From positions 3,007,563 to 3,071,562 of the forward strand of contig OZ004594.1 in assembly GCA_963924555.1 (NCBI GenBank): a stretch of DNA of 64,000 bases, written 5' to 3'. The position numbers and the translations under genes are program-made. Below are positions 24,261 through 35,400 of the stretch, in pieces; the stretch's first letter is position 1, and every line of letters begins with the position of its first letter. The notes beneath the pieces are model-generated. The model was given only the letters and a program-made list of their open reading frames with translations, was not told the DNA's origin and searched no databases. Source of the stretch: Crambe crambe (Eukaryota > Porifera > Demospongiae > Poecilosclerida > Crambeidae).

Positions 24261-25865
24261 AACCAAATAGCCGTAAAAGTTGAGATTGAAGAACAAATTA
24301 TGGTTGATGCCTAAATAATAGTATAGTACATGATAAAAAAAATAAGGCACACAACATAAATAGAAGATTTAAACACTAGAAGACTGGTGCACAAAATTAG
24401 AGGGTGTACTAAATAGAAGAGCTACACTTTTGAAGAGAAGATGCACCTTTAATACACAATCTTAAGGCACACAGGTAACAAAAATCTAAATAATGTAGCT
24501 AGTGGTAACAAAGAAATTATGGCTGGCTCACAAAAATAAGAGACAATACACTAAAACACTAAATAGAAATGCTACATCTTTTAAAGTTACACACTGGATT
24601 AGTCTGGATCATGTATTATGTGGAGGTTATGATTGTATAGAAGACTGTACATGTTGATCCACAAGTACGTAGCTAAGTAGAGGTTAAAGGTACACATTAA
24701 TGATAAACACCAGATTAGAAATAATACACTCTAGATATAGATTGAGGACACATTACATAATGGGAAGATAAAGATGCACTCTAGATAGAGAATATAGAGG
24801 AAGATATACACTAAATAGAGGAATTAGAGATGTATACCAGAGAGAAGATACAAACAAAGTATGTATGAAAGGATAAGCTTGATATGAAGAAATCATATAA
24901 AAGACAACAAACACAATAATAGCAAGAGTAAGTAATAGCTAAGGTAAGTAGGTAATGGGTATACCTAAAGGATGTTGGAGTCACATAATGAGACACTCGA
25001 ACAGATAACACATTGGTCAGAGAGTCACATAGTCATTGCATGTACACAACTGGAAGAGACATATCAAATAGAACACAGTGACTGACTCATAATACTAAGC
25101 ATGGGGGGGGGGGGGGGGGGGGGGGGGGGACATTGTTCAATTATTATTGATACCATCTGGTCATGGTATATGATTTGAGTTCACTAGATGGACATGGCTA
25201 CACTATCTTGAAGACCAGCTTCTATCATGCACTACATGTTGTAGGGTTGCTGCATTAATATATAGCTAAGCCTTCATACTAAAAGAATAGAAGCCTATTT
25301 TTGCTTCCAGTATAAATTAGCTAGCTAGGTAATCATGATGAAGAAAGAAATGTGCATTCAAATGAATATTGTATATTCCCATTATGAATAACACCCACTG
25401 ACCCTGTGAGGGGTTGCATTCCAATAACAAATGAATACCGTATATTTCCATTATGAATAGCTACTTTGTGACCACACACACTGGAGGTTGCATTCCAACG
25501 GTATATTCCCATTATGTGATACTAGTCACCTTGAAGTCAAGTTAAGTTAAGTAGCTAACATAGCTAATGTGACTTGTAACTCAAGGATCTTGACTATATC
25601 CTTAAAGTCTTGCAGCCAGAGGATCATGGTCACATCATGGGTGTGGCTTTATTATTACTTTTTAAGGCTTAGCTATGTCAATAACCACAAATAAGGAGAT
25701 CAGAATGATCAAAATTAGAGTGGCATCACTTAAGTTATGGGATGGTGGTGCATAAACTAAAAACTCTTCTTTCTCTTCATGTGCACATGCACCATGACAT
25801 GCACATAAGGGGTGGAGCCATGTAGGAGGCGAGCACCTGCACGCATGCACATATGAGGCAGTGAG

Positions 25866-26068
25866 TGCGAAAAATTTCTTATAAATAAAGAGATTATGTA
25901 GGGATGGCCCTAAAAAATCTAGCTGGGCTGTAATGTACTGCAGCCTCATACATTATGTAGGTAGTGGATGTAAAATTAATGTAGAGATTGTTTCCATATG
26001 AGGCTGCAGTACTTTAACAGCCCAGCTAGATTTTTTAGGGCCATCCCTACATACCTTTTTTTGTGCTC
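25866..26068. mobile_element. Palindromic MITE related to the copy at 2980-3179
   Basis: Arms starting TATGTAGGGATGGCCC at 25895 and ending GGGCCATCCCTACATA at 26053 pair over about 58 bp with few mismatches. The outer flanks (AAAAATTTCTTATAAATAAA at 25870) match the outer arm of the MITE at 2980. The inner arm sequence differs, so the family keeps its ends and exchanges its centre. Confidence 0.65.
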
Positions 26069-26649
26069 ATTAAAACATGCACACACACAAAAACACCTAC
26101 ACGCACACACAATAAGGGTACCTGTCAGGTTCATTCATCTAATAATATGCACACAGTGAGTTTGAAGGCAGCACCTCATCTGAGAAGTTTCTGGTGAAAA
26201 TATAGGCTGGATTCACCAGTGTGTGGTTGAAGAAGTTAACCTGATCAGTCTGTGGTGAGTTTATTGTAAATAAGTTATGATCCAATATCATTTCTCTCCC
26301 TTCTTTGTACAATGATTTCTCATTTGGTGTTATATTAAAAGAAGTTTCCATAGCAACCAAGTATATAGTATATAGTTATACAATAAACACTGAACAATGA
26401 TAATTCTCTATGCAAAATGAAGACATGACATTCTAAAAGCTAAAGATAAAAAATAGGTTATTGTAATCAATGAATAATACACTAGAGGTAGTATAGAATA
26501 AATTAATAGGTACACATAGAGTACATTTATACATCTTAGCTAAGTGTTCTTTATGACCTTTACAATAATAGAAGAGAAATGACTGGACATCTAAACACAT
26601 AAGATATGATGAAACTATAGTAATATCAAAGGACAACACATAGAAATGA

Positions 26650-27240
26650 CAGTGTAATAGTTACCATAGCTACGTACAAATGAACAAACAACACCATGAA
26701 GGAATTAGCAGGATTAATAAATAGAGTAAGCTATCTTCACAATTTAGACTCCAAACTGAACAGAGTCAAGTCTAATCTAGCTAGAGGAGTGGGGTTAGAA
26801 GAGATATTATAAATATTTGTGTGGTTTTGTGAGCAGTAGCTATTGGAATTCTGGAGGCTGGCAGGATTTATTGTCTGGATTATCTATATCATCATCTCTT
26901 ACTGTATTGTCCTTTCCTTCATGGTGACTTTATTATTCCCTTGTAGCTATGGTAACCATACACAAATAATACTTTCTCATGTGTTGTTCTTGATCAGTAA
27001 TGTCCAGTTATCTCTCAATTTTTATCTTCAATGATCAAAGTTCTGCATTCTAATAACAAATGAAGCATTGTAGCTATATTCCCATGACTGAATATCATTC
27101 GATATATTCCCATATGAATATTTTTGTGACCACACCCCTTAGACCCAGTGGTACCTCACGGGGCCAGTCATTTGAGGTCAAGTAATGAAAGGGTGGACTT
27201 CTCTGGTTCCCCAAGCACCACCACATGTACTGTAATTATC
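26650..27240. repeat. Spacer duplicated at 29985-30670
   Basis: Both copies share GGCTGGCAGGATTTATT, a TTATTCCCTTGTAGC segment and the GTGA(C/T)CACACCCCTTAGA...CAGGGCCAGTCATTTGAGG piece of the dispersed module. They flank the ankyrin relic on both sides, which suggests the relic was duplicated or inserted together with them. I see no gene. A 24-base G run at 27302-27325 marks the relic boundary. Confidence 0.55.
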
Positions 27241-27326
27241 TGGAAATTTTGTATACCTTAATTTTGATTGCAAAATTATCTAAATAGTGTAGTGCAGTAT
27301 CGGGGGGGGGGGGGGGGGGGGGGGGC

Positions 27327-29413
27327 TAATACGAGACCACAAGGCTGATTTCAAAGCCACTGAAGTATGACACAACCTCTTGCTTCCCATTCAATGCTGC
27401 CAGTGTTCTTTTCAAGTTTAATAGCTATCAGCATTGTGGTCTTGTATCAGAATTTTGACAAGTTTAACCGCATTACATCCACTGTAGGCTTGATAATCAT
27501 AGCAAAGATCTACATTTGCTATGAAAAATATGTATGTGTGGCACTTCATTACCACACAATGCTGCCAAATGGAGGGGACTACATCCATTATCATCTTCAG
27601 CATGAACATTTGCTTGTATCAGAGATTTAACAAGACTCTAGCAAAATGCAATAACGATCTAGCTACCATAGCTACCTTTGATTTTAATAATGCAATCAAG
27701 CTTATTAATTAGAAGAAATTTAACCTTCTTTTTTCCCACATGGAGTGGTGTGTTTTCATCATCCTTAGCATTAATATCAGTCTTGTGGTCTCGTATCAGA
27801 GTTTGAACATTATCTCCACAATGACCTAATGTCACAACCCACCTCATTAATTAAAAACAATGCAACCTCTTTTTTCCCACCCAATGCTGCCACATGGAGT
27901 GGTGCATGTAACAAAGGTAGACTAATGACCTCTGAATTTTCCAAAATAGCACGTGCATATCAGTCTTATTCAAACTTTGATCACAAGGCTGATAATGCTA
28001 AGGATGATGGTGAAAAAAACACCATTCCATTATGTGATAATGAAGAGGCTGCATTGTACCTGATCGAAGATTTTTCTTCTTATATAAACATCAGGGATGC
28101 TTTTGGTAGAACTTTGTTATATAATGCATAATGTATGGTGGGGGTAATATCAGCCTGGTAAAATCATTGATACAAAAACACAAGGGTTCATCTGCTCCTT
28201 AACCATTAAATTGAAACTTACTACAGCTAATGATTGTTTTGAAATCCTGTTATTGGTTAGCTAGAGGTATAATGTATAGACAACAGAGGATTCAATCAGC
28301 TGACACCTATATAAACGAATGGGTTCCCACAGCAACCACACCTGATAAACCATCTACTACTTCACTTAGCCTCCATTGCATGCAGTATGTAGTAAAGACC
28401 AACCTTTACAACTTTCGATATCAATATTACTACCCACCTCATTAATTAAAAACAATGCAACCTTTCTTTCCCACCCGTGGAGTGTTGTGTTATTTGATCA
28501 TCCCTAGCATTGATATCAGCCTTGTGGTCTTGTATCAGAGTTCGAACTAGGCTAACATTACTTCCACTGCATGGTTTATGTAACAACAGGGGTGTATCCA
28601 CCACTCTGATTGGTCCGGTTTTCACCGGACCACTTTTATCCCACCTATGAACACTATGACTCAAGGATGCCTTAATCATTAATAGTACTTAATTTTCATT
28701 GAGCTAACTATTGATGCCAAAGAATCCATTTTGCAGCATTCACACTAGCATAGCTTTATAAAAAATGGTGCAGTGATAGCTAAAGGGTAAAGTGGGCATT
28801 GCCATCCAAAAATTTTCCACACACAAGCACACCGAACCACTCAAAATTCTGTGGATACACCCCTGAACAAAGACCACCTTTGACATTAATGTCACAACCC
28901 ACCATGCTGCCAAATGGAGTGGAGTGTTAATTTGATTATCCCTAACATTTGACATCAGCCTTGTGATCCTGTATCAGAGTTTCCCTGACATGCCTTGTGT
29001 ATCAAAGTCATACCAGAACTATCTTTGACATATTCAAACACATTAAAAAGAAATAAGGTAATATCTTCTATCTCATTCATGGCAGCCACATTAAGTGGAG
29101 TGTTATCTCCACTATCCTTAGCTTTTATATCAGCTTTATAATCTCTATCGAAGTTTGAACTAGATCCTTATTGTCTCCTATGAAAGGAAAGTGAATGATT
29201 TCTTACATTTGAAGGACAGTGATACTCATTCAATAGAGTAAACACCACGTGCTCCCACCCATTCAAAGCAGCATCTATTAATGAATGCAGTGGAGTCCTC
29301 CCATTGGAGTCAGTACAGTTTACATTATACTCAGTAATTCCCTGACCTTGTCCACATCACCTGACTGCAGCTAGGTGGAGGGTGACACCAGTGACTGAGG
29401 AAGTTGAGGCCAT
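27327..29413 (-). pseudogene. Scrambled ankyrin-family relic
   Basis: The 5' end is recognisable: an ATG at 29413 gives MASTSSVTGVTLHLAA, then a 2-base loss near 29366 breaks the frame. Below it lie pieces matching NGWEHVVLTLLNEYHC and, near 29160-29040, sequence closest to the second and third ankyrins of gene C. Many short deletions and stops follow. At about 27960-28190 an ankyrin fragment lies on the plus strand, inside otherwise minus-strand pieces. A hAT-like MITE interrupts the relic at 28587-28865. No GTPase or Death domain remains. Confidence 0.85.
28587..28865. mobile_element. hAT-like MITE inserted in the ankyrin relic, 5-bp TSD
   Basis: The 279-bp element begins CAGGGGTGTATCCAC and ends GTGGATACACCCCTG. 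AACAA is duplicated on both sides (28582-28586 and 28866-28870); removing the element and one copy restores the family consensus GTAACAAAGACC. The CAGGGGTG terminus is typical of hAT elements. There is no transposase. Confidence 0.85.
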
Positions 29414-29426
29414 AGCTTTTCATATC

Positions 29427-29572
29427 GTCATCTTTGGGGATATCAGACTCCTAACCTTCATCATCAGAGTCACCACCATCATCATCCCCATCACTATCAT
29501 CTTCATCATCATCAATGATGCCTGCAACCTTCTTCTCTACATACGTACTGGATCAATGTATGTTCACCATGT
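29427..29572 (-). pseudogene. Decayed copy of the acidic-tail exon
   Basis: This matches 19646-19820 and 49009-49183 (FDIPKDD end and Asp-rich run) but is fused to within 15 bases of the relic ankyrin start, with the intervening 0.3 kb lost. It repeats the arrangement of an acidic exon just upstream of an ankyrin gene. Confidence 0.65.
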
Positions 29573-30756
29573 TTTATAAAATTAATGATTATCATGTTGT
29601 AATTAGCTAATGGTTCCCAGTATTGCAGAACTAACACAATAATGAGCCAAAAATGAAGATAAATAACAGATGAAAGATGAATTGATGCAAAAATTACTGA
29701 ATAAGAGAGGATGCACTATCACACTTTGAAATGAGGTATACACACTTAAGTTTATACGTAGCTACGCTAGCTAGAGGTACAGAATAAATTAATAGAAATA
29801 CAAGATACATAAATGTACTGTATGTTCTTTATGACCTCTACAATAATACATACAACACATTTAGCTATACACAATCACTAATTAGACACATACCAGATAG
29901 AAGAGAAATGAAAATGAAGACATGAAAGATATATTCTAATGATGAAACTATAATATATTGGTCAAGGACAACACAAAAAAATGACTGTGTACGTAATAGT
30001 TACCATAGTCACAAGGGAATAAATGACACCATGTAGGAAATTTAAGGGATTAGCAGGATTAGCAAATAGAGTACCAGAAGTAAGTTATCTTCATGATTAA
30101 GACTCCAAACTGAATAGAGTCAAAGTCCCAATCTGGGTCCTAGAGATTAACCAATGGAATCGGGGAGGCTGGCAGGATTTATTATCTATATTATCCATCT
30201 CCTTCTTTTATTGTGTCCTTTATTATTCCCTTGTAGCTTTGGTAACCATTACCTTCTATACACTAATAATTGTGTTGTTTTTGACCAGTTATGTATTTTG
30301 GTGTCCAGTTATCTCTCAATTTTTATCTTCAATGATCAAAGTTCTGCATTCCAATAACAGATGAATAATTATTGTAGATATAATAATTATCCCCATGACT
30401 GAATATCATTCCAATACTGAAATATTCCCATATGAATATTTTTGTGATCACACCCCTTAGATCCAGTTACCTCACAGGGCCAGTCATTTGAGGCTCACTG
30501 GGGTCACTGCTATCACTGGGGACACTTAGGTCACTGGTGTCACTGGGGTCACTGGGTTAACTGCTGTCACCAGTCATTTGAGGTCAAGTGATGAAAGAAT
30601 GGCAAGGGACTGGAGTCCCTGGAACTCCTCTGGTTCCCCAAGCTTCACCACATCTACAGCTTTGTAATACCATAAATTGGAGAAAATTTTTAAATTCATG
30701 TTTACAATTTTCATGTTATTGTTCTAATCACTATTTTGTACAAGATAATTATTTTT

Positions 30757-30815
30757 CTAGTCTCACGAGCCAGCCCATGAAAAATAAGGGTCTGGTCAAA
30801 CTTTCATGGTTGAGT
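30757..30815. mobile_element. Solo end of the TAGTCTC...AGCC element
   Basis: TAGTCTCACGAGCCAGCCCA followed by AAGGGTCTGGTCAAACT matches the arm of the element at 31697-32073, with no partner arm nearby. Confidence 0.5.
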
Positions 30816-30939
30816 TGTTTTGAGTATCCAGATTTTTTTCTGGACAAAGGTACATAGCTAAGTAACATAATGTATCATATTTTTGTAATGGGGTGTGGCT
30901 TTAAGATATTCTGTGAGTAATGAAAATATCATCCCCTCC

Positions 30940-31172
30940 CAGGGGTGTATCCACAGAATTTTGAGCGGCCCGGTGTGCTTGTGCTTGGGATCACCATGCC
31001 CACTTTATCCTTTACCCACTTATCAGAAGGATGCTAATGTGATCATGATTCTGGAAGGTTCATATAATCACTTAGCTAACTCTGCAGGCATGGGATGAAA
31101 TTATAATTATTATTAGATAATTAAAGTGGTCCGGTGAAAACCGGACCAACCGGAGTGGTGGATACACCCCTG
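30940..31172. mobile_element. hAT-like MITE, second copy, 5-bp TSD
   Basis: It has the same terminal repeats as 28587-28865, in opposite orientation and with a different interior. CCTCC flanks it at 30935-30939 and 31173-31177, supporting a 5-bp target-site duplication for the family. Confidence 0.8.
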
Positions 31173-31437
31173 CCTCCACAAAACAGTCACTTTGCTTTTC
31201 TTTCATATAGCTACTGCTGTAGCCCAACAACTCAGCACTCTCCAAGCCATGATCTCTAGTAGATCTCATTAACATTGCACATGCAATTATTCATAATAAC
31301 GTCAATTAGCTACATATGTGCATGATGTCAAATTAAGGATCTGGCCAGCCAGTACTGCTGACTGTGCAGAACAACTTGCCATGTGAGTTTGACCAGTAGC
31401 TATATGAAAGAAAAGCAAAGTGACTGTTTTGTGGAGG
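31173..31437. mobile_element. Palindrome with 44-bp arms and a 177-bp core
   Basis: Positions 31173-31216 and 31394-31437 are exact reverse complements. The 177-bp core between them reappears in reverse orientation at 31797-31973, inside a different pair of arms. hAT-like MITE ends abut both arms. Confidence 0.7.
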
Positions 31438-31608
31438 CAGGGGTGTATCCACCACTCCGGACCACTTTTATCCCACCTATGAACACTATGACTCAAGGAT
31501 GCCTTAATCATTAATAGTACTTAATTTTCATTGAGCTAACTATTGATGCCAAAGAATCCATTTTGCAGCATTCACACTAGCATAGCTTTATAAAAAATGG
31601 TGCAGTGA
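31438..31608. mobile_element. hAT-like MITE, third copy, 3' truncated
   Basis: It begins CAGGGGTGTATCCACCACTC and matches the interior of 28587-28865 up to GGTGCAGTGA, where the match stops. The second terminal repeat is missing. Confidence 0.7.
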
Positions 31609-31696
31609 GAGCCCATTTTCCACTAGTTGTATCAGGAATACTCTCTTGAAGCAAGCAAATAGTAATTCCTGTGTATGTAGTTACTGTGATTATTGG

Positions 31697-32073
31697 GAAA
31701 TTTTCAATGTTGATTAATTTTCGTAGTTAAAAATGAAAATTAAATAATAGTCTCGTGAGCCAGCCCACTTAATTTTCACAAAAAAAAGGGTCTGGTCAAA
31801 CTCACATGGTCAAGTTGTTCTGCACAGTCAGCAGTACTGGCTGGCCAGATCCTTAATTTGACATCGTGCACACATGTAGCTAATTGACGTTATTATGAAT
31901 AATTGCGTGTGCAATGTTAATGAGATCTACTAGAGATCATGGCTTGGAGAGTGCTGAGTTGTTGGGCTACAGCACCAGACCCTTTTTTTTGTGAAAATTA
32001 AGTGGGCTGGCTCACGAGACTATTATTTAATTTTCATTTTTAACTATGAAAATTAATCAACATTGAAAATTTC
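31697..32073. mobile_element. MITE with 100-bp inverted repeats and the shared core
   Basis: Arms 31697-31796 and 31974-32073 are reverse complements with about one mismatch. They contain TAGTCTCGTGAGCCAGCCCA. The core 31797-31973 equals the reversed core of 31173-31437. There is no coding capacity. Confidence 0.75.
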
Positions 32074-32336
32074 ATGCACTTAGCTTTTTGTAACCGGGAG
32101 AGGACCTTCTTAATAAGAAAATAAAAGTGCTATAATGAAAGAAAGAGAGAATTAATAAAGAGGGGGACCATGATACACCCCCACCTCCAACTTTTGGCCA
32201 TTCTGGCATGAATAGCTAGCTAATGCTCATTTTTTAAAACCTTTATAAATTTGTGGTGGGTGTGGTGTCATTTTAGAGTGATGGCCCACCCACTTGAATT
32301 TGCTTCTTACCTCTCTAATGAATATACTTGCTGGCC

Positions 32337-32346
32337 TATATATAAA
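32337..32346 (+). promoter_or_regulatory. Candidate TATA box of gene C
   Basis: TATATATAAA lies about 70 bases upstream of the gene C start and just after the MITE cluster. Position and sequence fit a TATA box. Confidence 0.35.
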
Positions 32347-32414
32347 TTCTATCTAGCTAGCTAGCCAGCTAGCAGCTATTGGGAGAAAAAAAAGAGAAGA
32401 ATTACAAAAGAGCT

Positions 32415-35400
32415 ATGGCCTCCACTTCCTCAGTCACTGGTGTCACCCCCCTCCACCTAGCTGCAGAGTCAGGTGATGTGGACAAGGTCAGGGAATTACT
32501 GCAAAGTGGTGAGTACAATGTAAACTGTACTGACTCCAATGGGAGGACTCCACTGCATTATGCTTGCATAGGAGGTAATAAGAATCTAGTTCAAACTTTG
32601 ATAAGAGATTATAAAGCTGACATAAAAGCTAAGGACAGTGGAGATAACACTCCACTTAATGTGGCTGCCATGAATGGGAAAAAAGACATTACCTTATTTC
32701 TTTTTAATGAGTTTGAATCTGATATCAATGCCAAAGATAGTTCTGGTATGACCCTAATACACAAGGCATGTCAGGGAGGTGATGTTAGCCTAGTTCAAAC
32801 TCTGATACAAGATCACAAGGCTGATATTAATGTTAAGGATGGTAAAAATAGCACACCACTCCATGTGGCAGCATCGTGTGGGAAAAAAGAGGTTGCATTG
32901 TTTTTAATTAATGAAATGAGTTATGATATTAATATCAAAGATAGTTCAGGTAGAACGTTACTCCATAAAGCATGCAGTGGAGGTAATGTCAGTCTGGTAA
33001 AATCATTGATACGAGACCACAAGGCTAATATCAGTGTAAAGGATCATCAAGAAAACACACCACTCCATGTGGCAGCATTGAGTGGGAAAAAAGAGGTAGT
33101 GTTATTTTTAATTAATGAGGTGGGTTGTGATATTACTGACAAAGGTAATTTAGGTTGGTCTTTGTTACATAGTGCATGCAGTGGAGGTAATGTTAGTCTA
33201 ATCAAAACTCTGATACGAGAACACAAGGCTGATATCAATGCTAGGGATGATGAAAGTAACACACCACTCCATGTGGCAGCATTGTGTGGGAATGAAGGGG
33301 CTACATTGTGCCTGATCAAAGACTTTCCTTCAGACATAAATGACAGAGATGCTTCTGGCAGATCTTTGCTACATAATGCATGTTGTGGGGGTAATACTGG
33401 CCTAGTTCAAGCTGTGATAAAAGAATGCGAGGGAAATATCTATTCTAGGGACAAATATAATAACACACCACTCCATGTGGCAGCACTTAGTGGGAAAGAA
33501 GAGGTTGCAATGCTTTTAATTAGAGATCATGGTTGTGGCATAAAAATCAGAGGTCACATAGGTCGGTCTGTGTTACATTCAGCATGCAAGGGAGGTAATG
33601 TTAGCCTAGTTCAAACTCTGATACAAGACCATAAGGCTGATGTCAATGCTGAGGATAATCAAAATAACACACCACTCCATGTAGCAGCACTTAGTGGGAA
33701 AGAAGAGGTTGCAATGTTATTAATTAGAGATCATGGTTGTGACATAAAAATCAGAGGTCATCTAGGTCGGTCTGTGTTACATTCAGCATGCAACGGAGGT
33801 AATGTTAGCCTAGTTCAAACTCTGATACGAACCTACAATGCTGATATCAATGCTGGGGATGATGAAAATAACACACCTCTCCATGTGGCAGCATTGAGTG
33901 GGAAAGAAGAGGTTGCATTACTTCTAATTAATAAGCTCGGTTGCAATCTTAATACCAAAGGTAGTCATGGCAGATCATTGTTGCATTTTGCTTGTAGTGG
34001 AGGTAATATGAGTCTCATTAAATCTCTGATACAAGACTTCAGGGCAAATGTTAATGCTAAAGATGATGACGGATGCAATCCCCTCCATTTGGCAGCTTTG
34101 TGTGGTAATGAAGAAATAGCATTATATTTCATTAGTAAAAGGTGGTGCCACACATCTAGCAATGGTAAATCTTTACTCTATTATGCCTGCAGTGGAGGTA
34201 GTGTTAATCTTGTTAAAATTCTGATACAAGACTACAATGCTGACGAAAAGAACACACTTCTACATGCGGCAGCATTGAATGGGAAGCAAGAGGTTATGGC
34301 ATATTTAATTAGCTATTTTGATTGCACAATTATCGGAAATCGTGAATCAGGTAGACATTTAATACATAGTGCATGTATTGGGGGCAATGCTGACCTAGTT
34401 CGCATGTTAATACAAGTCCACACGGCTGATTTCAAAGTCACTGATAGAAATAGAGACTTGCCACTCCATGTGGCAGCTGAGAATGGGAGGGAAGCTGTCG
34501 TATTTCTTTTAATCAATGAATTCAATTGTGATATCAATATCAGAGGTTGTTCAGGTAAAACACTGCTGCACAAAGCTTGTGAAGGAGGTAATGTTAGTTT
34601 AGTAAAAAATTTAATACGAAAAAATAATGTTGATATCAATGCTAATGATTATAATAATAACACACCACTTCATGTGGCAGCCAGGTGTGGGAACAAAGAG
34701 GTTGCATTGTTTTTAATTAATGAGATGGGATGTGATATGAATGTCAAAGGTTATTTAGGTCAGTCTTTGTTACATTCAGCATGCAATGGAGGTAATGTTA
34801 GCCTAGTTCAAACTTTGATACAAGATTACAATGCTGATATCAGTGCTAGAGATGATGAAAATAACACACCACTCCATGTGGCAGCATTGAATGGGAATAA
34901 AGATGTTGCATTGTTTTTATTAAACAAAATTGATAGCAAGATGATTGATAGCAAAGGTCACTTGGGTAGATCATTGCTGCATAGTGCTGTTTATGAAGGG
35001 AATATTAGTCTTATCAAAACTCTGATATATGATTATAATGCTGACATCAATGTTAAAGATGATCAAAATCTCACACCACTCCATATGGCTCTATCTTACA
35101 ATAAATTAGATACTGTATCAGTTATAATTACTGATTTTGAAAGGCTTGGTTTCAAAGTTGATGACAAACTTCCTAATGGTGACTCGTTACTGCACTTAGC
35201 ATGCAAGAAAGGGCATTATAAACTTATAAAAAGTCTATGTGAAGTGCTGTCTCCTGTAGTTTATGATAATGAAGGTAACACTCCTCTTCATATTTGTTCA
35301 AAACTTGGTCATAAGGAGTGTGTTAAGCTCTTGTTAGAAAAAAATGCTCCAGTTTTGATTAGTAATAAATCTGAGGAGACTCCAAAGGATGTAGCACAGA

